A DNA stretch of 64,000 nucleotides from Bacillus sp. SKDU12 (GCF_010093085.1 NZ_MSRC01000007.1:372001-436000); one strand, 5' to 3'; counted from the stretch's first letter, positions 1-10,391 are shown. The notes: generated by a model from the sequence alone, not told the origin. Program-made: numbers and translations.

Positions 1-781
1 ATTTCGTAATCTTGTCTTTCGCTTTATCAAGCTGATCACCGACCTGTCCCCAGTCGATGTTAGCGTTTTTCATCTTATTGAATAGGGAGACAAGCTGATC
101 CTTTTGACTGTCTGTAAGTGTGACATTCAGATCAGAAGCCGCATCGTCTACTTGTTTTTCAATGTCAGCTTTATTGTCAGGCACACCGTTTTTCGCAAAC
201 TCTTCTTTGATTTTTGCAATCAGCGCAGCTGCATTTTCGTTACCGATTTTGTCTCCAAGCTCTGATGTTGTAACAAGCTCTTGGTTGGCTACTTGCTTAA
301 CATCCTCTGAGATTGCTTCATCAGAAGAAACTTCATACGCCTTAATCAATCCAGTTAAAGCGGCAGTCCCGGATACCTCAAACGGTGCAGTCACATAAAC
401 CTTCGCATCTTTTACACCTGCTGTCATCAGGGCATTTAGGTACATTTCGTCTGTAATGCCGCTGATATGATGTGTCTCAACATTCAGTCCAGAGCCCTTT
501 TTGGCAATGGTTATTGATGAGGAAGAAATCGCTCTTGATCCGATTTGCGCGTTTGATATATATTTTCCTAAATATTCATGCTCTTCCTTATTGGTCACGG
601 TTACCGTTGTGGCATTATCAGGGACGTTCATTTCAGCAAGCACTTTTTGTTTATCAGATGCTGACAAATCAGCGCCCAGTGTTACAATAACATCTCCAAC
701 CGCGGCATCCGCAAGGCTGACTTTCGGAACAGCCAGCAGCAAAACGGCCGCTGCTGCCATCCCAATCCATATTTTTTTCAA
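1..781 (-). CDS. ypuA: YpuA, secreted DUF1002 protein (C-terminus cut by window edge)
   Basis: The reverse strand reads open from a TTG at 779-781 to the window edge: 260 codons, with roughly 30 C-terminal residues of the usual ~290 missing. A typical GGAGG site lies 7-8 nt upstream of the TTG. The N-terminus has a lysine pair, a hydrophobic core and an Ala-X-Ala-like cleavage region (ending VSLADA), so a signal peptide is likely. The mature part is the DUF1002 family (TLGADLSASDK start). Molecular function is unknown. A sigma-M-type promoter lies upstream, which fits the known membership of ypuA in the cell-envelope stress regulon. Identity by recall. Confidence 0.9.
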   Translation of the reverse strand, partial: MKKIWIGMAAAAVLLLAVPKVSLADAAVGDVIVTLGADLSASDKQKVLAEMNVPDNATTVTVTNKEEHEYLGKYISNAQIGSRAISSSSITIAKKGSGLNVETHHISGITDEMYLNALMTAGVKDAKVYVTAPFEVSGTAALTGLIKAYEVSSDEAISEDVKQVANQELVTTSELGDKIGNENAAALIAKIKEEFAKNGVPDNKADIEKQVDDAASDLNVTLTDSQKDQLVSLFNKMKNANIDWGQVGDQLDKAKDKITK

Positions 782-873
782 AGCAGTTTGACCTCCTTCA
801 ATTTCACAAGCAGCTGGATAGAGCTGCTCTGCGAGGACCTGAATCATGATAAAATTACAGTTCCGTTAGGTTA

Positions 874-900
874 GACGGAGAGAAAGAGATTCAGGTTTCA
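874..900 (-). promoter_or_regulatory. ECF (sigma-M-type) promoter of ypuA
   Basis: On the reverse strand TGAAAC (895-900) and CGTC (874-877) are separated by exactly 17 nt, the sigma-M class consensus. It lies about 95 bp upstream of the ypuA start and reads toward it. Confidence 0.75.
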
Positions 901-950
901 TTTTATTTTTTAGTAAAGCCGAGAGATTCGTTTTCCCCCGAAAGGTGTGG

Positions 951-956
951 TATAAT
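951..956 (+). promoter_or_regulatory. Extended -10 of the ppiB promoter
   Basis: TGG-TATAAT is an extended -10 (TG at 948-949) about 80 bp before ppiB. The -35 region (TTCGTT at 927-932) is weak. Confidence 0.55.
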
Positions 957-1037
957 AGCCGCGACAAGGAGAGACAGGATATCATTTATCATACATAATC
1001 TCCTTTGAAAATTAAAATAAAGAAAGTAGGCATACAA

Positions 1038-1469
1038 TTGAAAACAGGTTACTTTTTATTAGAAGACGGTAACAAAATTGAATTTGAACTTTACCCTGAA
1101 GCTGCTCCGGGCACTGTCGCAAACTTTGAAAAGCTTGCGAACGAAGGCTTTTACAACGGGCTTACATTCCACCGAGTTATTCCAGGCTTCGTCAGCCAAG
1201 GCGGCTGCCCAAACGGAACCGGCACAGGCGGTCCTGGATACACAATCAAATGTGAAACAGAAGGAAACCCACATACACATGAAGCGGGATCTCTTTCTAT
1301 GGCACATGCCGGAAAAGACACAGGCGGCAGCCAATTTTTCATCGTACATGAGCCGCAGCCGCATTTGAACGGTGTTCACACTGTGTTCGGCAAAGTAACA
1401 AGCGGATTAGAATTCGCGAAAAACATGTCTAACGGCGACGTTATGAAAGAAGTTCGCGTAGAAGGCTAA
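1038..1469 (+). CDS. ppiB: Peptidyl-prolyl cis-trans isomerase, cyclophilin type
   Basis: Cytoplasmic cyclophilin that catalyses cis-trans isomerisation of Xaa-Pro bonds. The 143-residue product starting at TTG 1038 matches the known B. subtilis PpiB length; an in-frame TTG at 1005 would add 11 basic residues not in the family. The cyclophilin core is complete: FHR at residues 44-46, the PGF.SQGG motif just after, and GSQFFI near residues 96-101. The ribosome site before 1038 reads AAAGTAGG, weaker than the neighbours' GGAGG. Single gene, followed by its own terminator. Confidence 0.95.
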   Translation: MKTGYFLLEDGNKIEFELYPEAAPGTVANFEKLANEGFYNGLTFHRVIPGFVSQGGCPNGTGTGGPGYTIKCETEGNPHTHEAGSLSMAHAGKDTGGSQFFIVHEPQPHLNGVHTVFGKVTSGLEFAKNMSNGDVMKEVRVEG

Positions 1470-1482
1470 TCGGCAGACAGAA

Positions 1483-1512
1483 GGCTTCCTCATATCGGGG
1501 GAGTCTTTTTTA
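1483..1512 (+). terminator. ppiB terminator
   Basis: GGCTTCCT pairs with the following GGGGGAGTC (with G-U pairs), followed by six T residues, right after the ppiB stop. Confidence 0.6.
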
Positions 1513-1532
1513 TTGGGCAAACATATGTAATA

Positions 1533-1561
1533 AAAAAACCGCCTGGGTACTGATGGCGGTT
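1533..1561 (-). terminator. Terminator of the GerPF-like gene
   Basis: On the reverse strand AACCGCC ... GGCGGTT is followed by a T7 run, about 60 bp past the stop of the gene at 1621-1833. Confidence 0.7.
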
Positions 1562-1620
1562 GACAAACCGGACGTGTAGTTAGTGATACATCTGAAATGG
1601 TCCCGTCTGTAATGAATAGG

Positions 1621-1833
1621 CTAAAATGTTTTGGTCACATTCTGATCAGTAAATTGATGGTTAATCATTTTCGCCTTGCTTACAAAGTTATTTTCAAAGA
1701 CAATTCCTGTGTTTAAACCTCCGGAACCAAACACTGATTTGGACAAAGTTAATGGCCTGATCATAAAAGCGCCGCCCACGTTTACTACGCCGTTCCCGGA
1801 AACGTTGTTTATATTAATAGGATAATCAATCAT
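1621..1833 (-). CDS. ypzD: GerPA/GerPF-like small spore protein (probable YpzD)
   Basis: 70-residue protein starting at ATG 1833 behind AAAGGAG with 8-9 nt spacing. The pattern of INNVSGNGVVNVGGAF near the start and SGGLNTG later is the hallmark of the GerPA/GerPF family, small proteins of the GerP locus needed for nutrient germinants to pass the spore coat. This copy stands alone between ppiB and sipS on the opposite strand. B. subtilis has such an isolated paralogue, ypzD, at this place; the symbol is from memory. Its role in germination is not established. Confidence 0.7.
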   Translation of the reverse strand: MIDYPININNVSGNGVVNVGGAFMIRPLTLSKSVFGSGGLNTGIVFENNFVSKAKMINHQFTDQNVTKTF

Positions 1834-2075
1834 ACTATCAAGTCTCCTTTCATAGTATTCTCCTTTTTATATGTATTAATGCTAGAGTCAATCAGCATAA
1901 ACTTATTGGTAAAAACATTTATTTTTCATTTGATAGAGCGGAAAAAAGATAGTTGTAATGTGAATAGAAGAGGAAGATGAACAGATTGCAAAAATCACTT
2001 CAATGGTCCTGATGGGATTTCTTTTCGATTCGTGATAACATAAATTGAAGATCGTTGTTTATTGGAGGAAATCAG

Positions 2076-2627
2076 TTGAAAGCAGAAAATAATTCAAAGA
2101 AAAAAACAATAGTAGAATGGACAAAAGCAATTGTGATTGCTGGTGTTCTCGTTTTGCTCATCCGCAATTTTGTTTTTTCGCCGTATATCGTTGATGGGGA
2201 GTCCATGGAGCCTACTTTACATGACCGTGAAAGGGTCTTTGTCAATATGACTGTCAAATACATCGGCGAGTTTGATAGAGGAGACATCATCGTATTAAAC
2301 GGAGATGATGTTCACTATGTCAAGCGTATTATCGGCCTGCCAGGAGATACAGTCGAGATGAAAAGCGACCAGCTTTATATCAACGGGAAAAAGGTAGCTG
2401 AGCCTTATTTGGCTGCTTACAAAAAGATAGCGAATCAGAATGGTGAACATTTGACCAATGATTTCGGCCCGGTGAAAGTGCCTGATGACAAGTATTTTGT
2501 GATGGGAGATAACCGGCAGAAATCAATGGACAGCCGAAACGGGCTTGGCCTCTTCACGAAAAAACAAATTGCGGGTACGGCAAAGTTTGTTTTCTTCCCG
2601 TTTAACGAAATGCGAAAAACAAATTAG
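2076..2627 (+). CDS. sipS: Type I signal peptidase SipS
   Basis: Membrane serine protease that removes signal peptides from secreted preproteins. Start is TTG 2076, placed by GGAGG at 2064-2068. One transmembrane segment (about residues 17-35) is followed by the catalytic Ser43 in GESMEPT and Lys83 in HYVKRIIGLPGD, the Ser-Lys dyad of the family; the C-terminal GDNR...SMDSR box is also present. 183 residues, one shorter than the 168 protein as I recall it. Compared with my memory of 168 SipS it carries more changes than its neighbours, mainly in the N-terminus and the exposed middle region. Confidence 0.93.
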   Translation: MKAENNSKKKTIVEWTKAIVIAGVLVLLIRNFVFSPYIVDGESMEPTLHDRERVFVNMTVKYIGEFDRGDIIVLNGDDVHYVKRIIGLPGDTVEMKSDQLYINGKKVAEPYLAAYKKIANQNGEHLTNDFGPVKVPDDKYFVMGDNRQKSMDSRNGLGLFTKKQIAGTAKFVFFPFNEMRKTN

Positions 2628-2634
2628 GATTAAG

Positions 2635-2663
2635 CAGCTTCCTGAACAGGAGGCTGTTTTTTT
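2635..2663 (+). terminator. sipS terminator
   Basis: CAGCTTCCTG-AA-CAGGAGGCTG hairpin followed by T7. Confidence 0.8.
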
Positions 2664-2739
2664 ATTTGTTTTTCTCGTCCATCCCCCAAAACCAGAACAT
2701 AAATTCGTATTACTATAAAAAAGAAAGTTTTTCAGAATG

Positions 2740-2766
2740 TGAAACATATTCTCTTTTTGCATCGTT
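2740..2766 (+). promoter_or_regulatory. Candidate ECF-sigma promoter of ypuD
   Basis: TGAAAC at 2740-2745, 17-nt spacer, CGTT at 2763-2766. The spacing is ideal for sigma-M/W/X promoters; the -10 has one mismatch to CGTC. It lies about 97 bp before ypuD. Confidence 0.45.
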
Positions 2767-2862
2767 ATATTAATAATTTACAAGAATTTACGGTTTTTTA
2801 TTCATGAAAAAAAGGAATAACTCATATGAATGATTATATTCATATTGGCTGGAGGTTTAAAG

Positions 2863-3207
2863 ATGAGAAGAATAAAAACCAAAATTACCATTCTGTTAGT
2901 GCTTTTGTTTTTATTAGCAGGCGGTTATATGTACATAAATGGCGTTGAACTGAAAGACGTTCCAACAGCAATTGGACAAACCTTGTCCTCAGAAGAAGAG
3001 GAATACACCATCCAAGAATATAAAGTGACGGAAATTAGCGGTTCAGAGTATCATGGAGAAGCTGAAAACGGCACGAAAATCATTTTCAACGGAAAAAAAT
3101 TAAATCAGGATTTATCTGATATAAAAGAAGGCGACAAGATTAAGGCATACTTCAGCAAAGCAAAGCGGATTGATGGATTAATCAAGGTTGCCAAAGTGAA
3201 TGATTAA
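2863..3207 (+). CDS. ypuD: YpuD, small membrane-anchored protein of unknown function
   Basis: 114-residue product from ATG 2863, behind GGAGG. Residues 5-22 form a basic-then-hydrophobic anchor or signal sequence (KTKITILLVLLFLLAGGYMY). The rest is charged and looks extracellular, with a short OB-like stretch (GTKIIFNGKKL ... EGDKIKAYFS) resembling small DUF3221-type exported proteins. Matches B. subtilis YpuD by recall. No function is known; a candidate stress-sigma promoter lies upstream and a terminator follows. Confidence 0.8.
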   Translation: MRRIKTKITILLVLLFLLAGGYMYINGVELKDVPTAIGQTLSSEEEEYTIQEYKVTEISGSEYHGEAENGTKIIFNGKKLNQDLSDIKEGDKIKAYFSKAKRIDGLIKVAKVND

Positions 3208-3213
3208 CAAAAC

Positions 3214-3246
3214 ACCGCCTTTCGGATCGAAGGGTGGTATTTTGTT
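3214..3246 (+). terminator. ypuD terminator
   Basis: ACCGCCTTTCG (3214-3224) pairs with CGAAGGGTGGT (3228-3238), followed by a T-rich run. Confidence 0.75.
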
Positions 3247-3271
3247 TTTCTCAAATTGTAAGTTTATTTCA

Positions 3272-3300
3272 TTGCGTACGATAAAAAGGATCGCTATAAT
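3272..3300 (+). promoter_or_regulatory. sigma-A promoter of the rib operon
   Basis: TTGCGT (3272-3277), 17-nt spacer, TATAAT (3295-3300). Places transcription start near 3307, just before the FMN riboswitch. Confidence 0.85.
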
Positions 3301-3330
3301 AGCCAATAAGGACAAATGAATAAAGATTGT

Positions 3331-4684
<1,354 letters not shown>

Positions 4685-4694
4685 GATGGTGACC

Positions 4695-5342
4695 ATGTTT
4701 ACAGGAATTATAGAAGAAACAGGCACGATCGAATCCATGAAAAAAGCAGGGCAGTCAATGGCCTTAACGATTACATGCTCAAAAATTCTAGAGGATGTTC
4801 ATTTGGGCGACAGCATTGCAGTGAACGGCGTTTGCTTAACTGTGACTGATTTTACAAAAAATCAATTCACAGTGGATGTGATGCCTGAAACAGTCAAAGC
4901 AACGTCCCTGAATGGTCTATCAAAAGGAAGTAAAGTAAATCTGGAAAGAGCGATGGCAGCCAACGGCCGTTTCGGAGGCCATTTCGTCTCAGGACATGTC
5001 GACGGAACTGCGGAAATTACACGAATTGAAGAGAAAAGCAATGCTGTTTACTATGATTTGAAAATGAATCCGTCTTTAACAGAAACATTGGTTTTAAAAG
5101 GATCGGTGACTGTGGACGGCGTGAGCTTAACCATTTTCGGCCTGACAGAGGATACAGTGACAATTTCTTTAATACCTCACACAATCAGCGAAACGATTTT
5201 CTCAGAAAAAACGATTGGTTCTAAAGTGAATATCGAATGCGATATGATCGGAAAATACATGTATCGATTTTTGCATAAAGCCAATGAAAATAAGAACCAA
5301 CAAACCATAACAAAAGCCTTCTTAAACGAAAACGGCTTTTAG
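4695..5342 (+). CDS. ribE: Riboflavin synthase alpha subunit
   Basis: Dismutates two 6,7-dimethyl-8-ribityllumazine molecules to riboflavin; in bacilli the trimer sits inside the RibH capsid. The start at ATG 4695 gives [10 protein letters not shown], the family N-terminus, and 215 residues. The two tandem lumazine-binding barrels are visible ([11 protein letters not shown] ... [10 protein letters not shown] in the first; [12 protein letters not shown] ... in the second). It begins 10 bp after ribD, so translation is probably coupled. Confidence 0.96.
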   Translation: MFTGIIEETGTIESMKKAGQSMALTITCSKILEDVHLGDSIAVNGVCLTVTDFTKNQFTVDVMPETVKATSLNGLSKGSKVNLERAMAANGRFGGHFVSGHVDGTAEITRIEEKSNAVYYDLKMNPSLTETLVLKGSVTVDGVSLTIFGLTEDTVTISLIPHTISETIFSEKTIGSKVNIECDMIGKYMYRFLHKANENKNQQTITKAFLNENGF

Positions 5343-5356
5343 AGAGGAAGATTTGT

Positions 5357-6553
5357 ATGTTTCATCCGATAGAAGAAGCACTAGGCGCTCTAAAAAAAGG
5401 CGAAGTCATCATCGTTGTAGATGACGAAGACAGAGAAAATGAAGGAGACTTCGTAGCTCTTGCTGAGCATTCAACACCAGAAGTCATTAATTTTATGGCG
5501 ACACACGGGAGAGGGCTGATTTGCACGCCGCTCAGTGAAGAAATCGCAAACAAGCTTGATCTTCACCATATGGTTGAACATAATACAGATTCTCACCATA
5601 CTGCCTTTACGGTAAGCATTGACCATCGCAAAACGAAGACGGGCATCAGTGCTCAAGAAAGATCCTTTACCGTTCAAGCATTGCTTGACAGCAAATCTGT
5701 TCCGTCTGATTTTCAGCGTCCCGGTCACATATTTCCGCTCATTGCGAAAAAAGGGGGCGTCCTAAAAAGAGCGGGTCATACAGAAGCTGCTGTTGATCTT
5801 GCTGAAGCCTGCGGATCTCAAGGAGCGGGTGTGATTTGTGAAATTATGAATGAAGACGGAACAATGGCGAGAGTGCCTGAACTCATTGAAATTGCGAAAA
5901 AACATCAATTAAAGATGATCACGATTAAAGATTTGATTCAATACCGTTACAACTTAACCTCGCTTGTCGAGCGTGAGGTTGATATTACGCTCCCCACTGA
6001 TTTTGGCACATTTCAGGTTTACGGATATACAAATGAGGTTGACGGAAAAGAGCATGTCGCATTTGTGATGGGAGATGTACCGTTCGGTGAAGAGCCTGTA
6101 CTGGTCCGGGTGCATTCAGAATGTCTCACAGGTGACGTGTTTGGATCTCATCGCTGTGACTGCGGCCCGCAGCTCCATGCCGCGCTGACACAAATTGCTG
6201 CAGAAGGCCGGGGAGTGCTCTTGTACTTGCGCCAAGAAGGCCGCGGCATCGGTTTAATCAATAAATTAAAAGCTTATAAGCTTCAGGAGCAAGGCTATGA
6301 CACTGTAGAAGCCAACGAGGCGCTTGGGTTCTTGCCCGACCTTCGCAACTATGGAATCGGAGCGCAAATATTGCGCGATCTCGGTGTGCGGAATATGAAG
6401 CTTTTGACGAATAATCCGCGAAAAATCGCCGGGCTTGAAGGCTATGGACTCAGCATCTCAGAAAGAGTGCCGCTTCAAATGGCAGCAAAAGAGCACAACA
6501 AAAAATATTTACAAACCAAGATGAACAAGTTAGGGCATTTACTTCATTTCTAA
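5357..6553 (+). CDS. ribA: DHBP synthase / GTP cyclohydrolase II fusion RibA (RibBA)
   Basis: Supplies both precursors of riboflavin. Residues 1-200 are 3,4-dihydroxy-2-butanone 4-phosphate synthase ([40 protein letters not shown]). Residues 205-398 are GTP cyclohydrolase II, with zinc ligands in [17 protein letters not shown] and the loop [11 protein letters not shown]. 398 residues, as expected. The first half ends with [15 protein letters not shown], normal for the fusion. Start ATG 5357 behind GAGAGGAAG. Confidence 0.97.
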   Translation: MFHPIEEALGALKKGEVIIVVDDEDRENEGDFVALAEHSTPEVINFMATHGRGLICTPLSEEIANKLDLHHMVEHNTDSHHTAFTVSIDHRKTKTGISAQERSFTVQALLDSKSVPSDFQRPGHIFPLIAKKGGVLKRAGHTEAAVDLAEACGSQGAGVICEIMNEDGTMARVPELIEIAKKHQLKMITIKDLIQYRYNLTSLVEREVDITLPTDFGTFQVYGYTNEVDGKEHVAFVMGDVPFGEEPVLVRVHSECLTGDVFGSHRCDCGPQLHAALTQIAAEGRGVLLYLRQEGRGIGLINKLKAYKLQEQGYDTVEANEALGFLPDLRNYGIGAQILRDLGVRNMKLLTNNPRKIAGLEGYGLSISERVPLQMAAKEHNKKYLQTKMNKLGHLLHF

Positions 6554-6586
6554 AAAAACTAATATCACAAAAAGGATGGGAATCAT

Positions 6587-7051
6587 ATGAATATCATACA
6601 AGGAAATTTAGTCGGTACAGGTCTTAAAATCGGAATCGTCGTAGGAAGATTTAACGATTTTATTACGAGTAAGCTGCTGAGCGGTGCAGAAGATGCGCTT
6701 CTCCGACACGGCGTGGATACAAATGATATCGATGTAGCTTGGGTGCCGGGTGCATTTGAAATTCCGTTTGCTGCGAAAAAAATGGCGGAAACAAAAAAAT
6801 ATGACGCCGTTATCACATTAGGCACTGTTATCAGAGGTGCAACAACACACTATGATTATGTCTGCAACGAAGCTGCAAAAGGTATCGCGCAAGCGGCAAA
6901 CACTACAGGCGTGCCGGTCATTTTTGGAATCGTCACAACTGAAAACATCGAACAGGCAATTGAACGAGCCGGTACAAAAGCGGGCAATAAAGGTGTAGAT
7001 TGTGCTGTTTCTGCCATTGAAATGGCAAATTTAAACCGTTCATTTGAATAA
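6587..7051 (+). CDS. ribH: 6,7-dimethyl-8-ribityllumazine synthase
   Basis: Condenses the ribityl-aminopyrimidine with dihydroxybutanone phosphate; forms a 60-subunit icosahedral shell. 154 residues. Family motifs seen: [34 protein letters not shown] and GNKGVDCA near the end. Start ATG 6587 follows AAGGATGGG. Fourth gene of the operon. Confidence 0.97.
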   Translation: MNIIQGNLVGTGLKIGIVVGRFNDFITSKLLSGAEDALLRHGVDTNDIDVAWVPGAFEIPFAAKKMAETKKYDAVITLGTVIRGATTHYDYVCNEAAKGIAQAANTTGVPVIFGIVTTENIEQAIERAGTKAGNKGVDCAVSAIEMANLNRSFE

Positions 7052-7084
7052 TTTGCTGAAAAGAGTTTAAAAATATGGCGATAA

Positions 7085-7093
7085 TGATATAAT
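7085..7093 (+). promoter_or_regulatory. Possible internal promoter before ribT
   Basis: TGA-TATAAT (TATAAT at 7088-7093) is a perfect extended -10 in the 111-bp ribH-ribT gap, with GTTTAA at the -35 place. A short inverted repeat ACGGAT...ATCCGT follows. It would allow ribT expression outside riboswitch control. Confidence 0.4.
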
Positions 7094-7147
7094 GTGAGAA
7101 TACGGATCACCTATTCGTATCCGTTAATAGCATATTGGACATTTTGA

Positions 7148-7537
<390 letters not shown>

Positions 7538-7538
7538 A

Positions 7539-7571
7539 AGCAGAGGCTGTTACCAGCCTCTGCTTTTTTTT
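7539..7571. terminator. Bidirectional terminator between ribT and ypuF
   Basis: Perfect 11-bp stem AGCAGAGGCTG (7539-7549) / CAGCCTCTGCT (7554-7564) with T8 on the plus side. The ypuF stop codon begins inside it, so it closes the convergent rib operon. Confidence 0.85.
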
Positions 7572-8077
7572 CTACGCTCTATTTCTTTTTCACGTTCAAG
7601 GAGGACATCAGTCCGATCCCGCAAACGGTGCTTGTCGATAAGAAATGCATCGGTGAGTGTGCTGGGCTGCCCCCATGTATACTCTTTTTTCTTGCATTCG
7701 ATGCGGCACGCTTCCTCCAGCTTCGCATCTTTGATCGGCAGCATAATGCTTTGATAAAAAGATCCGGCTTCGATTTGTTCGTATACCAACCGCATAAGCT
7801 CAAGCAAACGGCTATGATCAAGACCCAGGCTTTCGACCGCTTGTTTTTCAGCATGAAGAATTCGAATGCTGTTCGCCATCAGTTTTTTTGCGCCGGCTGT
7901 ATTCTTCCTTCTGTGATGATACAAAGCAACCGCAAGCTGAATAAAGCCGACCCAGTATATTTTTCGTTTATCTGGCGGGTCTTCCTTCCAATATTCTTCT
8001 AGTATTTCATGGCATTCAAAATAATCCCGTGTCGCGTGAAATTCAACGAGATAATTGATATAAGCGTTCGGATACAA
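7550..8077 (-). CDS. ypuF: YpuF, DUF309 family protein
   Basis: 175 residues from a TTG at 8075-8077 behind AAAGGAGGAAG. The N-terminal core has the DUF309 signature (FHATRDYFECHEILEEYWK, then W.GFIQLAVALYHH), an all-helical fold with conserved His/Glu that suggests metal binding or hydrolysis but has no proven activity. The tail is charged and likely coiled (DVLLEREKEIERRKKSR). Convergent with ribT. Reverse-strand TGT-TACACT (AGTGTA at 8104-8109) is a plausible extended -10. Confidence 0.88.
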   Translation of the reverse strand: MYPNAYINYLVEFHATRDYFECHEILEEYWKEDPPDKRKIYWVGFIQLAVALYHHRRKNTAGAKKLMANSIRILHAEKQAVESLGLDHSRLLELMRLVYEQIEAGSFYQSIMLPIKDAKLEEACRIECKKKEYTWGQPSTLTDAFLIDKHRLRDRTDVLLEREKEIERRKKSRGW

Positions 8078-8377
8078 GGTACTTCCTCCTTTAATCTGCC
8101 CTTAGTGTAACACAGGAAGGATAAAAGGAAAAAAGAACGCTAAGCTCTGATTGCGTCATTGTTTTAGCATGGTAATGAAAGAGAAACTGCCGCTAAGACT
8201 CTCTTCTCCCATCTCCTTTGTAATCATCTGAGCGACGCCTTTTCCGTTCTGAATATTCTGCACAAATTCTTCAAAACAGGAAATGAAATAGTATTGGACG
8301 AGAGCTTTTTGGTGGCTTATACTAAAGGGTAGCCAGTTTATCCGGCAATGAGAGCGATACTTGAAAATGGTGAGATG
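8078..8377. other. 300-bp divergent intergenic region ypuF / scpA
   Basis: Holds the two divergent promoters. On the reverse strand, 8156-8227 can encode a 23-residue peptide (MITKEMGEESLSGSF...) with AAAAGG 8 nt before the ATG, and protein-like sequence continues upstream of that ATG in frame. I do not call it a gene; see findings. Confidence 0.5.
8294..8323 (+). promoter_or_regulatory. sigma-A promoter of scpA-scpB
   Basis: TTGGAC (8294-8299), 18-nt spacer, TATACT (8318-8323), 55 bp before the scpA start. Confidence 0.65.
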
Positions 8378-9133
8378 ATGGAAGAATATCAAGTGAAAAT
8401 TGATACGTTTGAGGGCCCGTTGGACCTGCTGCTTCATTTAATCAATCGTCTTGAAATTGACATATATGATATACCTGTGGCGAAGATCACTGAACAATAT
8501 TTATTATATGTACATACGATGCGTGTGCTTGAGCTTGATATTGCCAGCGAGTATTTAGTCATGGCTGCCACGCTGCTCAGCATTAAAAGCAAAATGCTGC
8601 TCCCGAAGCAAGAGGAGGAGCTTTTTGAAGATGAATTACTTGAAGAAGAAGATCCGCGGGAAGAACTGATTGAAAAGCTGATTGAGTATAGAAAATATAA
8701 AGATGCGGCGAAGGATTTAAAAGAACGGGAAGAAGAAAGACAAAAATCGTTCACGAAACCGCCGAGTGATTTGAGCGAATTTGCAAAAGAAGTAAAACAG
8801 TCTGAGCAAAGGCTCTCTGTCACGGTTTATGATATGATCGGGGCTTTTCAAAAAGTGTTGAAACGAAAAAAAATAACCAGACCGATGGAAACAACAATTA
8901 CCAGACAGGAAATACCAATCGAAGACAGAATGAAAGAAATCGTGCACAGCCTGAAATCAAGAGGAACAAAAATCAACTTTATGGACCTGTTTCCATATGA
9001 ACAAAAAGACCATTTGGTTGTGACGTTTCTTGCTGTTCTTGAGCTGATGAAAAATCAGCTGATATTCATTGAACAGGAGCACAATTTTTCAGATATTTAC
9101 ATTGCGGGGAGTGAATCCATTCATGGGGCTTGA
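8378..9133 (+). CDS. scpA: Segregation and condensation protein A (kleisin)
   Basis: Kleisin subunit of the Smc-ScpAB condensin that compacts and segregates origins. The product begins [22 protein letters not shown], the family N-terminus that binds the Smc neck, and is 251 residues from ATG 8378. Central acidic linker ([16 protein letters not shown], about 90-107) and a C-terminal winged helix that contacts the Smc head. An ATG three bases earlier is equally in frame. Overlaps scpB by 11 bp, implying coupled translation. Confidence 0.96.
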   Translation: MEEYQVKIDTFEGPLDLLLHLINRLEIDIYDIPVAKITEQYLLYVHTMRVLELDIASEYLVMAATLLSIKSKMLLPKQEEELFEDELLEEEDPREELIEKLIEYRKYKDAAKDLKEREEERQKSFTKPPSDLSEFAKEVKQSEQRLSVTVYDMIGAFQKVLKRKKITRPMETTITRQEIPIEDRMKEIVHSLKSRGTKINFMDLFPYEQKDHLVVTFLAVLELMKNQLIFIEQEHNFSDIYIAGSESIHGA

Positions 9134-9716
9134 TATCGTGAATTGGAAAGCTATAGTGGAAGCCCTTCTTTATGCGGCAGGAGATGAAGGGCTGACAAAA
9201 AAGCAGCTGTTAACGGTGCTTGAAATCGAAGAGCCTGAACTGAATACCATCATGGCGGAAGTGGCGGACGAATACCGCGGGGAGACAAGAGGCATTGAGC
9301 TTATTGAATATGCAGATACGTACATGCTTTCCACCAAAAAAAACTTTGCGCCATACTTGAAAAAATTGATTGAAGTGCCGTCAAAGGGCCTTTCTCAAGC
9401 CTCATTAGAAGTGCTGGCTATTGTTTCATACAGACAGCCGATTACGAGAGCTGAAATTGAAGAAATCAGGGGCGTGAAATCAGAGCGGATTTTACACAGT
9501 CTTGTCGCGAAGGCGCTGTTGTGCGAAGTCGGCCGGGCTGATGGTCCGGGACGGGCTATTTTATACGGCACAACACCGACATTTCTAGAACAATTCGGTC
9601 TGAAAACACTGGACGAGCTTCCGCCGCTGCCTGAAAATGCGGAAGAAGACGTTATTCAAGAAGAAGCAGATTTATTTTTTGAAAACTTTAACCAAACCTT
9701 CGAAGATATAAAATAG
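9123..9716 (+). CDS. scpB: Segregation and condensation protein B
   Basis: Dimeric winged-helix partner of ScpA in condensin. Start at ATG 9123 ([20 protein letters not shown]) inside the end of scpA gives 197 residues. Family landmarks are [27 protein letters not shown] and the [15 protein letters not shown] block. The tail is acidic ([17 protein letters not shown]). Confidence 0.96.
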   Translation: MGLDIVNWKAIVEALLYAAGDEGLTKKQLLTVLEIEEPELNTIMAEVADEYRGETRGIELIEYADTYMLSTKKNFAPYLKKLIEVPSKGLSQASLEVLAIVSYRQPITRAEIEEIRGVKSERILHSLVAKALLCEVGRADGPGRAILYGTTPTFLEQFGLKTLDELPPLPENAEEDVIQEEADLFFENFNQTFEDIK

Positions 9717-9770
9717 AAGTTTAATGAATCGCGCTTTTTCATCATCATAAGATATAAGGAAGAAGCTATC

Positions 9771-10310
9771 ATGAAAGAAGCATTATATGAGAGACAAAGA
9801 CATGAGGGGAAGATACTGAACGAAATGGGACATTCGATTGTGCGGGCGCAGACTCAAAAAACAGGCGAATTCTTATCAATGGTTGTCAATACCATTAACG
9901 ATTACCTAAATCAAACGACGCTGGAATCTTTACAGGCTGAATTGCCTGTTGAGGAAGGATACTGTTGTGATGTGCTGAGCACTCTGAGAAGAATGACAGT
10001 ATTTTGTGAAGGAGGCGCAGAAGCGTGCCGCCGTCTCCTCATGCAGGAGCCTTTTTCGGACGCCAGAGCGGAAAAAACACTTTACAAAGTGTATCACCAA
10101 TGTATTGAAGAGTTTTTTATGCCGAAAAAAGACACGTGGTGTGAAAATAGCCGGGCGTCTTATACGGGTGTCAGCGCAATTAAATTTTATCATGCTGTTC
10201 CTGCGTCGCTTGAGCAATTATTATTGCCGCTAAGCGCAGCATTTCTGAAGATGAGGGAAGACCTGGCTCATTATGAAGCATCCGGATCGAGCATGGCGCC
10301 AATCAGATAA
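9771..10310 (+). CDS. ypuI: YpuI, DUF3907 family protein
   Basis: 179-residue soluble protein, helical, cysteine-bearing (GYCCDVLSTLRR, EACRRLL), of the Bacillus-restricted DUF3907 family. No catalytic motif is recognisable. It follows scpB by 54 bp and has its own terminator, so it may be read through from scpAB. Function unknown. Start ATG 9771 behind AGGAAGAAG. Confidence 0.85.
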   Translation: MKEALYERQRHEGKILNEMGHSIVRAQTQKTGEFLSMVVNTINDYLNQTTLESLQAELPVEEGYCCDVLSTLRRMTVFCEGGAEACRRLLMQEPFSDARAEKTLYKVYHQCIEEFFMPKKDTWCENSRASYTGVSAIKFYHAVPASLEQLLLPLSAAFLKMREDLAHYEASGSSMAPIR

Positions 10311-10315
10311 CCTTT

Positions 10316-10344
10316 ACTCTCCCTTTTTCAGGGAGGGTTTTTTT
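10316..10344 (+). terminator. ypuI terminator
   Basis: Nine-bp stem ACTCTCCCT / AGGGAGGGT with a 5-nt loop and a T7 tail. Confidence 0.85.
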
Positions 10345-10363
10345 GCGTGCATATAATTGTTAT

Positions 10364-10391
10364 TCATAACTTGTGGACATGCGCATAAACT
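10364..10391 (+). promoter_or_regulatory. Probable sigma-E promoter of dacB-spmAB
   Basis: TCATAAC (10364-10370) and CATAAACT (10384-10391) match the sigma-E -35 (ATA core) and -10 (CATACAnT) with usual spacing; dacB is known to be a mother-cell sigma-E gene. Confidence 0.5.

Noticed and set aside
1005-1037. Upstream TTG start for ppiB
   Set aside because: Adds 11 Lys/Ile-rich residues absent from cyclophilins, and no ribosome site precedes it.
8156-8437. 93-codon reverse frame as a full gene
   Set aside because: Its first half lies antisense to the scpA start and promoter and looks random; only the short tail deserves a second look.
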